DNA of 15,532 nt from Candidatus Kuenenbacteria bacterium GW2011_GWA2_42_15 (lineage in GTDB: Bacteria; Patescibacteriota; Patescibacteriia; UBA2196; GWA2-42-15): positions 1 to 15,532 of the forward strand of contig LCCW01000015.1 in assembly GCA_000998185.1 (NCBI GenBank), given 5' to 3'. Of the stretch, positions 1 to 4,977 are shown in pieces. The position numbers and the translations under genes were made by a program. The notes beneath the pieces are model-generated. The model saw only the letters and a program-made list of their open reading frames with translations. It was not told the origin of the DNA and did not search any database. Every line of letters starts with the position of its first letter. Positions within the stretch are counted from its first letter, which is position 1.

Positions 1-72
1 ATAGGCAAGATGCTTTGGTCAGAAATTAATTCAGTAGAATATAGATTAGATATTAATAAACAAAGTGCTTAA
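1..72 (+). CDS. C-terminal end of an upstream gene, partial
   Basis: Frame 1 is open from the window edge for 23 codons and ends with TAA at 70-72. The visible C-terminus is IGKMLWSEINSVEYRLDINK followed by QSA. The stop codon lies inside the first G-rich repeat tract, so the last two or three residues come from the repeat. Too little is present to assign a family. It is probably the upstream member of the same operon as the radical SAM gene, whose ATG is 31 bp further on. That it is a real gene end rather than a chance open frame is an inference from spacing. Confidence 0.45.
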   Translation: MGKMLWSEINSVEYRLDINKQSA

Positions 73-100
73 GTGTTTTAGTGCTTTATGTGCTTAAGTG
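64..100. repeat. Boundary repeat tract T1 (G-arm)
   Basis: A run of degenerate 8-9 bp units (AGTGCTTA, AGTGTTTT, AGTGCTTT, GTGCTTAAGTG) fills the gap between the upstream stop and the radical SAM start. It contains CTTAAG twice and ends 3 bp before ATG. It is the same family as the tracts at 3413, 4878, 5838, 11177 and 11910, and has the G-rich orientation relative to the gene it precedes. Confidence 0.85.
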
Positions 101-103
101 ACT

Positions 104-1753
104 ATGAAAATTGCAATTTCCTACCCGCCATTAGAAAATAAAAAAGGCACGGCCACGCTGTCGCAAAACCGGCAATTCCAGTGGTTTTCCAAGCCGACTT
201 ATATTTACCCGGTTATTCCAGCCAGCGCTGCCACCTTGCTTCATCAAAACGGCTATGAGGTTTTTTGGGATGATGGAATTGCCGAAGAATTAAGTTATCC
301 AGAGTGGCTTGAAAGAATTATAAAAGAAAAACCAGATGTGATTGTGATTGAAACCAAAACGCCGGTGATAAAACAGCATTGGGAAATTATTAAAGAGTTA
401 AAAAACAAAAGTTTGGAAACTGTCTCCCCACGAGAGATCTCCCGTAGGGAGAGAAATTGCCACCCTTCGGGTGGTCACCCGCAGGGTGAGAATCCAATAA
501 TTGTTTTAATGGGCGACCATGTGACTACACTTTCCGAAGAATCTTTTGACAACTCGCCAGTAGATTATGTTTTGACCGGCGGCGATTATGATTTTATGCT
601 TTTGAATTTGGCCAATCACTTGAGTAAGGGCGAGGAATTAGAAGCCGGATGGTATTTTTGCACAGAAAACACAGAAAACACTAAAACACAGAAAACACTA
701 AAACACGAAAACACAGAAGCACTTAGTAAAAAATTACAGATTACAGATTACAGATTACAAATTACGAATACTGGAAAATTCCAACTTAATCACGACTTAA
801 ATTCATTACCGCTGATTGACTGTGAACTGACGCGCTGGCAATTATACGGTTTTAAAAACGGCAATTTCAAATACACGCCAGGGAGCTATATTATGTCCAG
901 CCGCGACTGCTGGTATGGCCAATGCACTTTCTGCTCATGGGCCAATACTTTATTTCCCGGTAATTGCTATCGCACGAGAAAAGTAGAAAATGTTTTAGAT
1001 GAAATCGGCGAGCTAATTAAATTAGGTGTGAAAGAAATCATGGATGATTCTGGTACTTTCCCAATCAAGGACTGGCTGACTGAATTTTGTAGCGGCATGA
1101 TTGAACGCGGCTATGATAAAAAAGTAAGAATCAGCTGCAATATGAGAATTAATGCCATTAAGGACTTAAAAATTTATCAGCTGATGAAGCAAGCCGGCTT
1201 TAGAATGATTTTATTCGGGCTGGAATCTGCTAATCAAAAAACATTAGCTAAAATAAATAAAGGATTGTCAGTAGAGGAAATTGAGCCGTGTTTAAAAATT
1301 TGCCAGCAAGCAGGATTAGAGCCGCACATCACGGTGATGGTTGGTTATCCTTGGGAAACAAAAGGGGAGACAGAGAATACTTTAAATTTTGCCAAAAAAT
1401 TATTTCACGACGGAATTGTTGATTCTCTGCAAGCCACGATTATGATTCCATATCCTGGCACTGAATTGTATAGATATTGCCAAGAAAATAATTTATTTGT
1501 TGATGATTTGGTAGAGACGCATTGCAATGCGTCTCTACGGATTAATTACGACCGTTTTGATCAGCGCGAGCAAATAATGCAATCATCGCTCTCTGACGCG
1601 GAAATAAAAAAAATGACCGCAAGCATTTATTGGTCATCGGTTAATTTTAAATATTTGGTTAATAAAATTTTAGCTATTAGATCTTGGCGAGACATTAAGT
1701 GGATGTGGACTGCAACTTGGGAAGTATTAGGAAAAGTTAAATCCAGTTTTTGA
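104..1753 (+). CDS. B12-binding-domain radical SAM protein
   Basis: The 549-residue protein has an N-terminal Rossmann-like region of the cobalamin-binding radical SAM type (residues 1-180, with the strand-loop features YPVIPASAATLLHQNGYEV and PDVIVIETKT). It is followed by a radical SAM domain with cysteines C269, C274 and C277. Spacing is CX4CX2C, one residue longer than the classical CX3CX2C. FGLESANQKTLAKINKG and the later MVGYPWET segment are typical of the fold. These enzymes bind a 4Fe-4S cluster and SAM and often methylate or rearrange unactivated carbons; the substrate here is unknown. ATG at 104 is preferred over GTG at 98 because the latter lies in the repeat tract. The frame carries three repeat-derived stretches (438-489, 660-767, 1511-1538), mostly in loops or the interdomain linker. 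No DxHxxG cobalamin motif is seen, which is common in this class. Position next to glycan genes suggests sugar or lipid modification (inference). Confidence 0.85.
   Translation: MKIAISYPPLENKKGTATLSQNRQFQWFSKPTYIYPVIPASAATLLHQNGYEVFWDDGIAEELSYPEWLERIIKEKPDVIVIETKTPVIKQHWEIIKELKNKSLETVSPREISRRERNCHPSGGHPQGENPIIVLMGDHVTTLSEESFDNSPVDYVLTGGDYDFMLLNLANHLSKGEELEAGWYFCTENTENTKTQKTLKHENTEALSKKLQITDYRLQITNTGKFQLNHDLNSLPLIDCELTRWQLYGFKNGNFKYTPGSYIMSSRDCWYGQCTFCSWANTLFPGNCYRTRKVENVLDEIGELIKLGVKEIMDDSGTFPIKDWLTEFCSGMIERGYDKKVRISCNMRINAIKDLKIYQLMKQAGFRMILFGLESANQKTLAKINKGLSVEEIEPCLKICQQAGLEPHITVMVGYPWETKGETENTLNFAKKLFHDGIVDSLQATIMIPYPGTELYRYCQENNLFVDDLVETHCNASLRINYDRFDQREQIMQSSLSDAEIKKMTASIYWSSVNFKYLVNKILAIRSWRDIKWMWTATWEVLGKVKSSF
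438..489. repeat. Cluster of three mini-hairpins inside the radical SAM gene
   Basis: Three inverted repeats, each a perfect 6 bp stem with a 3 nt loop, follow one another: TCTCCC-GTA-GGGAGA at 438-452, CCACCC-TTC-GGGTGG at 460-474, and TCACCC-GCA-GGGTGA at 475-489. The last two abut exactly. The stretch is much more GC-rich than its surroundings and is translated as a Gly/His/Pro/Arg-rich loop (about residues 112-129) between a helix and the strand PIIVLMGDHV. It looks like inserted palindromic repeat DNA kept in frame. Confidence 0.85.
660..725. repeat. Boundary-family repeat tract T2 (C-arm) inside a coding region
   Basis: Units such as CACAGAAAA, CACTAAAA and CACGAAAA are repeated about seven times. 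They belong to the same family as the intergenic tracts, in the C-rich orientation of the host gene. Translated, the tract gives a Thr/Asn/Glu/Lys-rich low-complexity stretch (ENTKTQKTLKHENTE) between the B12-binding and radical SAM domains. Confidence 0.8.
733..767. repeat. ATTACAG heptamer tandem repeat
   Basis: Three perfect copies of ATTACAG are followed by ATTACAA and ATTACGA, five heptamers in all. Because 7 is not a multiple of 3, the encoded peptide has a period of seven residues (LQITDYR then LQITNTG). It directly follows T2, so the interdomain linker of the radical SAM protein is made of two different repeat types end to end. Confidence 0.9.
1511..1538. repeat. Perfect 28 bp palindrome inside the radical SAM gene
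   Basis: The half-site GTAGAGACGCATTG is followed immediately by its exact reverse complement, with no spacer. It is translated in frame as about residues 470-479 (VETHCNASLR) near the C-terminal end of the radical SAM domain. GTAGAGACGC-ended palindromes resemble small dispersed repeats I recall from other bacterial genomes; that resemblance is from memory and was not searched. Confidence 0.92.
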
Positions 1754-1820
1754 TGTGAAATTTTATCTCAAAGCCGGAGTAAAAGTTCTTGGGCATTTGG
1801 GGGATTTTAAGAAAAGATAA
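1752..1820 (+). pseudogene. Orphan C-terminal tail of a radical SAM paralogue (copy A)
   Basis: Directly after the radical SAM stop, in a different frame, 22 codons read DVKFYLKAGVKVLGHLGDF-KKR and end with TAA. This matches the tail at 2762-2872 (DIKFYLKAGLKVLGHLGDF). More distantly it matches the real C-terminus of the radical SAM protein (DIK, then A, VLG and a final F in register). Over the 54 bp from 1755 to 1808, 45 bases agree with copy B and five of the nine differences are silent third positions. That argues for a remnant of a once-functional paralogue rather than a recent duplication. It has no start of its own. Confidence 0.65.
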
Positions 1821-1821
1821 A

Positions 1822-2436
1822 TCAATTTTTTAAACTAAATTCTATCAGCGCTTTTTTGACCTCTTTGTCACTCACCTCAAAACCCGGCAGATAAATCACT
1901 TCTTCGCGATAATCTACGTCATCAAAATATGAGAGCTGGGTTCTAAACATTCTTTCGTTAAATTCTTTGCCAAAAATCTGTTTGGCTTTTTTTGTGATTT
2001 TATCAATTGAATAATGTTCTTTTATTATAAAATACAGATCAACATAATCCTTCCACTTGGCGCGCATACCAAGCGCGTATGCTTTCATCGCGGAGAGTGT
2101 CAGCAAGTCAGGTATTTTAATAATGTCATCCAACTTCTGGCCATAATCAATTTTAAAATCATACTTAAAAAAAGTCACTTTCACATTATTGACTATTAAA
2201 TTAAATTGATCTGTTGTGGTATAAAGTAGTTTATCAACCCTTGCCTGCTTGCTTATCTTTCTTTTAATCACATTATTATCAAAACTTTTATCCGTAAAAA
2301 GATCAAAATCAATGGAATGGCGGTGGCCAATATGCAACGCGATGGCTGTGCCGCCAACCATGCCAAAATTTTTGCTAAAAGACTTAACCACTGGCAATAA
2401 TTCCGATTGTTCTTTGGTTAATATTTCTTTATGCAT
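1822..2436 (-). CDS. AbiEii-like nucleotidyltransferase, probable toxin
   Basis: A 204-residue member of the AbiEii/AbiGii-type nucleotidyltransferase family. The catalytic signature is G28-G29-T30 followed by D43-x-D45 (GGTAIALHIGHRHSIDFDLF). The later family signature appears as K118 with A119/A121, then K129-D130 and D133-L134. Such enzymes transfer nucleotides, in studied cases onto tRNA or protein, and act as toxins or phage-defence effectors; the target here is unknown. Its start codon overlaps the end of the upstream partner gene by 8 bp, so the two are translationally coupled. Its stop lies 1 bp from the stop of the copy A remnant, so the module is packed tightly against plus-strand debris. 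Length is normal for a minimal member. Confidence 0.8.
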   Translation of the reverse strand: MHKEILTKEQSELLPVVKSFSKNFGMVGGTAIALHIGHRHSIDFDLFTDKSFDNNVIKRKISKQARVDKLLYTTTDQFNLIVNNVKVTFFKYDFKIDYGQKLDDIIKIPDLLTLSAMKAYALGMRAKWKDYVDLYFIIKEHYSIDKITKKAKQIFGKEFNERMFRTQLSYFDDVDYREEVIYLPGFEVSDKEVKKALIEFSLKN

Positions 2437-2683
2437 ATTTGTTGAAATAAAGCTGAAAATAATTTTTTGTTTTTGGCAAATAATTACATCTTTTCTGTTG
2501 CGATTTCTCCCTAAAAATCCGGGCTGCTTTTTTAAGACCCAAAATTTTGATCACTTTTTTAAAATCATCCCAGTCACCGTAATTTAAAACCGCTTCCAGA
2601 ATAGTCGCGTCTGAAAGCTTATCATAACTTCTCGTTGACCAGACCAAATATGGTCTTTTTTTAATGAATGTTTGCAGGGTCAT
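2429..2683 (-). CDS. Probable antitoxin or partner of the AbiEii-like protein
   Basis: An 84-residue basic protein lies directly upstream of the nucleotidyltransferase and overlaps it by 8 bp (ATGCATAA holds both signals). It has KKRPYLVWSTRSYDKLSD near the N-terminus, a central helical region (ILEAVLNYGDWDDFKKVIKI) and a C-terminal NYFQLYFNKYA. Small proteins of this shape commonly precede AbiEii-like nucleotidyltransferases. No recognisable DNA-binding domain is obvious, so I assign the antitoxin role by position only. ATG at 2683 is preceded by a promoter-like pair whose expected start point coincides with the ATG, suggesting a leaderless transcript. Confidence 0.7.
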   Translation of the reverse strand: MTLQTFIKKRPYLVWSTRSYDKLSDATILEAVLNYGDWDDFKKVIKILGLKKAARIFREKSQQKRCNYLPKTKNYFQLYFNKYA

Positions 2684-2689
2684 AATTGT

Positions 2690-2718
2690 ATTTTAGCATT
2701 ATTTTATTGTTATGTAAA
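2690..2718 (-). promoter_or_regulatory. Candidate promoter of the toxin/partner pair
   Basis: On the minus strand TTTACA (2713-2718) is separated by 17 bp from TAAAAT (2690-2695). Only 6 bp separate the -10 box from the ATG, so transcription would start at or very near the start codon. The boxes each match the sigma-70 consensus at five of six positions, but AT-rich DNA yields such matches by chance. Confidence 0.4.
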
Positions 2719-2721
2719 ATC

Positions 2722-2754
2722 AAAAATGACCCTGAAGTTTTGCGGGTCATTTTT
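2722..2754. terminator. Bidirectional terminator-like hairpin
   Basis: AAAAATGACCC (2722-2732) and GGGTCATTTTT (2744-2754) form a perfect 11 bp stem around an 11 nt loop, with A- and T-tracts giving a U-run on either strand. It separates the toxin promoter from the downstream radical SAM remnant. On the minus strand it would stop transcripts arriving from the right before they reach the module; on the plus strand it would stop read-through from the radical SAM gene. Confidence 0.7.
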
Positions 2755-2761
2755 AACATCC

Positions 2762-2872
2762 ATGTTTTTCTTAAACAAAATCAAACAAATTCGTTCCCTC
2801 GCTGACATTAAATTCTATCTCAAAGCCGGGCTGAAAGTCCTCGGGCATTTAGGGGATTTTGGTAGATTATGA
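2762..2872 (+). pseudogene. Orphan C-terminal tail of a radical SAM paralogue (copy B)
   Basis: Thirty-six codons from ATG 2762 end with TGA at 2870-2872. NKIKQIRS then DIKFYLKAGLKVLGHLGDF align with the end of the upstream radical SAM protein (NKILAIRS then DIK...VLG...F) and with copy A. The body of the gene is missing: upstream lies the hairpin at 2722-2754 and the toxin module. The stop overlaps an ATG in ATGA fashion, as at coupled junctions elsewhere in this window, but that frame ends after 12 codons. Nothing recognisable follows from 2873 to 2940. Confidence 0.65.
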
Positions 2873-2940
2873 AAGTACGAGATCACGAGAGAATTAAATC
2901 ACTATAAACCGGAAGCATTAAAATAAATTTTTCCAAACCA

Positions 2941-2967
2941 AAAACCCCACTGATTAGGCGGGATTTT
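2941..2967 (-). terminator. Intrinsic terminator of the small minus-strand gene
   Basis: Read on the minus strand, AAAATCCCGC (2967-2958) pairs with GTGGGGTTTT (2950-2941) across a 7 nt loop. All ten positions pair if two G-U pairs are allowed, and the stem ends in a T-run. Allowing wobble, the pairing is complete only on the minus strand, matching the gene that ends 15 bp upstream of it. Confidence 0.7.
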
Positions 2968-2981
2968 GATAAAACTATTTT

Positions 2982-3257
2982 TTATTTATTCCTATAAATG
3001 GTGGCTTCAAAAGGATCCATCGAGGCTATTACTTTATCAACAATATTCGGGTCTACTCCTTCTTTTTTAATCTCTTCTCTCACTTTCTCATAAACAGTAC
3101 CGTCATCACCCTTTCCTGGCCCAAAATTTCCTGAATTTGTAAGTTCATTTTTAATTCTGTCAAATTTTTCCCTTACTATTTTTTTAACCCTTTCTTCATC
3201 TGGCGTTAATTCTCCTTTACCCATCTCATTCGGATTTGGAGATAATACTTCACCCAT
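2982..3257 (-). CDS. Small charged protein of unknown function
   Basis: A 91-residue hydrophilic protein with no membrane segment and no cysteine. It has an N-terminal Pro/Gly-containing stretch, a charged helix (DEERVKKIVREKFDRIKNEL), a Gly-rich linker (FGPGKGDDG) and a second helix leading to GVDPNIVDKVIASMDPFEA. I do not recognise a family. The gene is convincing because it has a near-consensus promoter, a palindrome at its expected transcription start and a wobble-complete terminator just behind it, forming an independent unit between two unrelated loci. No Shine-Dalgarno motif precedes ATG 3257. Confidence 0.7.
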   Translation of the reverse strand: MGEVLSPNPNEMGKGELTPDEERVKKIVREKFDRIKNELTNSGNFGPGKGDDGTVYEKVREEIKKEGVDPNIVDKVIASMDPFEATIYRNK

Positions 3258-3280
3258 ATTTTTGTAAGTTAGTTAATAAT

Positions 3281-3297
3281 AGCTTATTAAATAAGCT
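3281..3297. promoter_or_regulatory. Operator-like palindrome at the expected transcription start
   Basis: AGCTTATT and AATAAGCT form a perfect inverted repeat with a single-base centre. It begins 8 bp downstream of the candidate -10 box of the 2982-3257 gene, covering its expected start site. It could be a repressor site (possibly autoregulation) or a 5' UTR hairpin; the sequence does not decide between them. Confidence 0.5.
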
Positions 3298-3304
3298 TAA
3301 TTTT

Positions 3305-3333
3305 ATTTTATCACCAGACCAATATTTTGTCAA
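3305..3333 (-). promoter_or_regulatory. Promoter of the small minus-strand gene
   Basis: On the minus strand a perfect TTGACA (3328-3333) is followed by exactly 17 bp and TAAAAT (3305-3310). This is the best -35 box in the window. The leader would be about 40 nt and include the 3281-3297 palindrome. Confidence 0.65.
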
Positions 3334-3412
3334 CCTTTCCAGCCCACTATTTAAAAAATCAGAATCCAGTATAACGTATATGTTATATTAAGTCAAATCC
3401 TGCTTTTTTTAT

Positions 3413-3457
3413 TTAAGTGTTTTAGTGTTTAAGTGCTTTAGTGCTTTAGTGCTTTAG
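3413..3457. repeat. Boundary repeat tract T3 (C-arm of the minus-strand gene)
   Basis: On the plus strand the units read TTAAGTG, TTTTAGTG, TTTAAGTG and three TTTAGTGC copies. On the strand of the GT-C gene this is the C-rich orientation (GCACTAAAGCAC). The gene's last codons and its TAA (3446-3448) lie inside the tract, so the final residues LKH are repeat-derived and the TPR array stops abruptly here. Confidence 0.85.
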
Positions 3458-4360
3458 CTGGTAATAAATCGCGCCTAAATTTTGATACGATTGCCAAAGA
3501 TGCGGGCCGTATTTTATCGCTTGCGCATACCAATAAATCGCTTGCTCCACATTACCAATTTCTAAATAAGTGTTGGCTAAATTATGCATGGCGTCAGCAT
3601 AATTCGGCTGAATCACAATGGCAGTTTTGTATTCAGCAATTGATTTGTCATATTGTTGCCAGCGGCCGTACATATCACCCAAATTATTATGAATCACATG
3701 GCCGGATGGCGCCACTTTAACCGTGGCTAACCATAAAGTATCTTGATTTTTCCAGTCGCGATTGCGGGTTATGGTTCTGGCGCCAAGTGCTAAAATAATT
3801 AAAATGCCAATTAGCCAATACATTTTTTTGGTTTCATAGAATTTTTCATTCAAGCCGTGCCATAATAAAACAAAGCTGACCATAATGCCCAGACCGGCCA
3901 AATAAGCATACCGTTCAGCCACAACCCAGGCCAAACCAAAAGCCAGCAGAGTGGGCAAAACCGTAATAATAAAAAACGAAAGCCAGAAAAATATCTGCCG
4001 TTCCAATTGGCTGGCTTTTTTTATTAAAATTTTTATGAAAGTAAAAATTATGATAGCCAACAATAAAACCGTTATGCCAAACCGCAGCCAATATTCTGTG
4101 GATGAAAAAAACATTTCTGTCTGGTAAAGCGACAATTTATCCGGCCAGAAAATTAATTGCAGATAATAGCTGATGGAAACCGGGATCTGAAAAAGCGGGT
4201 GAGCGCCAGATTGGTTTTGATAAAAATCCTGCTGCAAGCTGGCCGCTCTTAGTTCTAATTTGAAAAAATTAATCAGGAACCAACCAGCGCTGATTAAAAA
4301 ATACGGCACTAATTTTAGCCAGCTTTTTTTAAGCGCGCCAAAAGCAATAACGCCAGCCAA
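3446..4360 (-). CDS. C-terminal half of a frameshifted TMTC-like GT-C glycosyltransferase with TPRs
   Basis: The open frame of 304 codons (TTG 4360 as nominal start) carries several membrane helices (for example YFLISAGWFLINFF and YAYLAGLGIMVSFVLLW). After a short loop come about two and a half TPR units (NNLGDMYGRWQQYDKSIAEY, NLANTYLEIGNVEQAIYWYA). Together with the overlapping upstream frame it matches the layout of bacterial TMTC-type glycosyltransferases: a GT-C membrane core followed by TPRs, using lipid-linked sugar to glycosylate proteins. A -1 shift at the A7 run 4324-4330 joins the halves into a 461-residue product reading RLKK-SWLKLVPYF without a break in hydrophobic pattern. The TTG start is therefore probably not real. 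The TPR array ends in repeat T3, so the protein may also be truncated at its C-terminus. Confidence 0.7.
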   Translation of the reverse strand: MAGVIAFGALKKSWLKLVPYFLISAGWFLINFFKLELRAASLQQDFYQNQSGAHPLFQIPVSISYYLQLIFWPDKLSLYQTEMFFSSTEYWLRFGITVLLLAIIIFTFIKILIKKASQLERQIFFWLSFFIITVLPTLLAFGLAWVVAERYAYLAGLGIMVSFVLLWHGLNEKFYETKKMYWLIGILIILALGARTITRNRDWKNQDTLWLATVKVAPSGHVIHNNLGDMYGRWQQYDKSIAEYKTAIVIQPNYADAMHNLANTYLEIGNVEQAIYWYAQAIKYGPHLWQSYQNLGAIYYQLKH

Positions 4361-4830
4361 ACAATTTTTTTTCTCCGCAATTCTGTTAATTTCGCCGACA
4401 CATAAAACAAAAGCGCCAGCAAAACAAAAAAAGTGTATTTAGCGTAAATTCCGCCGGAAAGCCAGGTGACGCTTTCCACTAAAAGCGGGTGAACCGCAAA
4501 AATTAAAGCAGTCAGCAAAGCAATTGTTTTTTTTTGGGTTAAAAGAAAAAGCAAAATAAAAATCAACCAAGCATTAGCCAGATGAAATAAAATATTCTCG
4601 GCTCTAAAAGGCAAAGGATTTTTGCCGAACAAATGATCGGTCGCGGCCCAGGACCAAGTTTGCGGCAAATTCAAGCTCCAGCTAAATTCGCCGATTTTTT
4701 CATTTTTCAAAATACCCATCACATCATCAGACACAAAGCCATTGGATAGGGAATTGGCATAAACCAAAACAACCGCAACCGTGAGCAGTAAAAAAATCAA
4801 CCAGTTTTGTTTAATAATTTGTCTAAGCAT
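4315..4830 (-). CDS. N-terminal half of the frameshifted TMTC-like GT-C glycosyltransferase
   Basis: This frame has 171 codons from ATG 4830. A first membrane helix (WLIFLLLTVAVVLVYANSL) is followed by a loop with D35-D36 (GFVSDDVMGI), matching the acidic pair placed after the first helix in GT-C enzymes. Next come HLANAWLIFILLFLL and the TMTC hallmark ALIFAVHPLLVESVTWLSGG. The frame runs into the A7 tract at 4324-4330 and stops three codons later (AG then TAA). One extra A, or a -1 slip on the A-AAA-AAA sequence, would join it to the next frame. A second A-run of eight lies about 46 bp upstream in the gene. Whether this is a pseudogene, a programmed shift or an assembly error cannot be told from sequence alone. 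Confidence 0.7.
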   Translation of the reverse strand: MLRQIIKQNWLIFLLLTVAVVLVYANSLSNGFVSDDVMGILKNEKIGEFSWSLNLPQTWSWAATDHLFGKNPLPFRAENILFHLANAWLIFILLFLLTQKKTIALLTALIFAVHPLLVESVTWLSGGIYAKYTFFVLLALLFYVSAKLTELRRKKIVWLALLLLARLKKAG

Positions 4831-4850
4831 AAAATTGCTTTTATGGGTTA

Positions 4851-4879
4851 ATTATAGTAGATTTAAAGTAGTTACTCAA
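4851..4879 (-). promoter_or_regulatory. Promoter of the GT-C/TPR gene
   Basis: On the minus strand TTGAGT (4874-4879) and a perfect TATAAT (4851-4856) are exactly 17 bp apart, about 20 bp before ATG 4830. The -35 box abuts the first base of the T4 repeat tract, so the repeat forms the upstream DNA of this promoter. Confidence 0.6.
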
Positions 4880-4973
4880 GCGCTAAAGCGCATAAAACAC
4901 TAAAGCACATAAAACACTAAAGCACATATAATATTCAAAGTGTTTAAGTGCTTAAGTGTTTTAGTGTTTAAGT
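4878..4973. repeat. Boundary repeat tract T4, two opposed arms between divergent genes
   Basis: The left arm (4878-4925) is CACTAAAG-type and contains a perfect tandem of the 17 bp unit CATAAAACACTAAAGCA at 4891-4907 and 4908-4924. The right arm (4938-4973) is AGTGTTTAAGTGCTTAAG-type. The arms are approximate reverse complements and could fold into a long imperfect hairpin whose loop carries TATAAT at 4927-4932. Each arm has the G-rich orientation relative to the gene it precedes, the GT-C gene on the left and the first GT2 gene on the right. Confidence 0.85.
4927..4932 (+). promoter_or_regulatory. Candidate -10 box for the glycan operon
   Basis: A perfect TATAAT lies in the loop between the two arms of T4. 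The -35 position at 17 bp spacing reads AGCACA, which matches consensus only at its last three bases. If used, the transcript would begin with the G-arm and have a leader of about 40 nt before ATG 4978. Confidence 0.35.
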
Positions 4974-4977
4974 TAAT

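Noticed and set aside
98..103. GTG at 98 as the radical SAM start
   Set aside because: It lies inside the repeat arm, and ATG at 104 begins directly at the family's first beta strand.
2672..2761. Upstream extension of the copy B frame to an ATG at 2672 as a 66-residue gene
   Set aside because: The extension crosses the terminator-like hairpin and the toxin promoter and has no similarity to the radical SAM proteins; only the last 36 codons match.
3371..3386. Palindrome ATAAC-GTATAT-GTTAT as an operator
   Set aside because: Stem of only 5 bp in AT-rich DNA, upstream of no start site on either strand at a useful distance; chance is likely.
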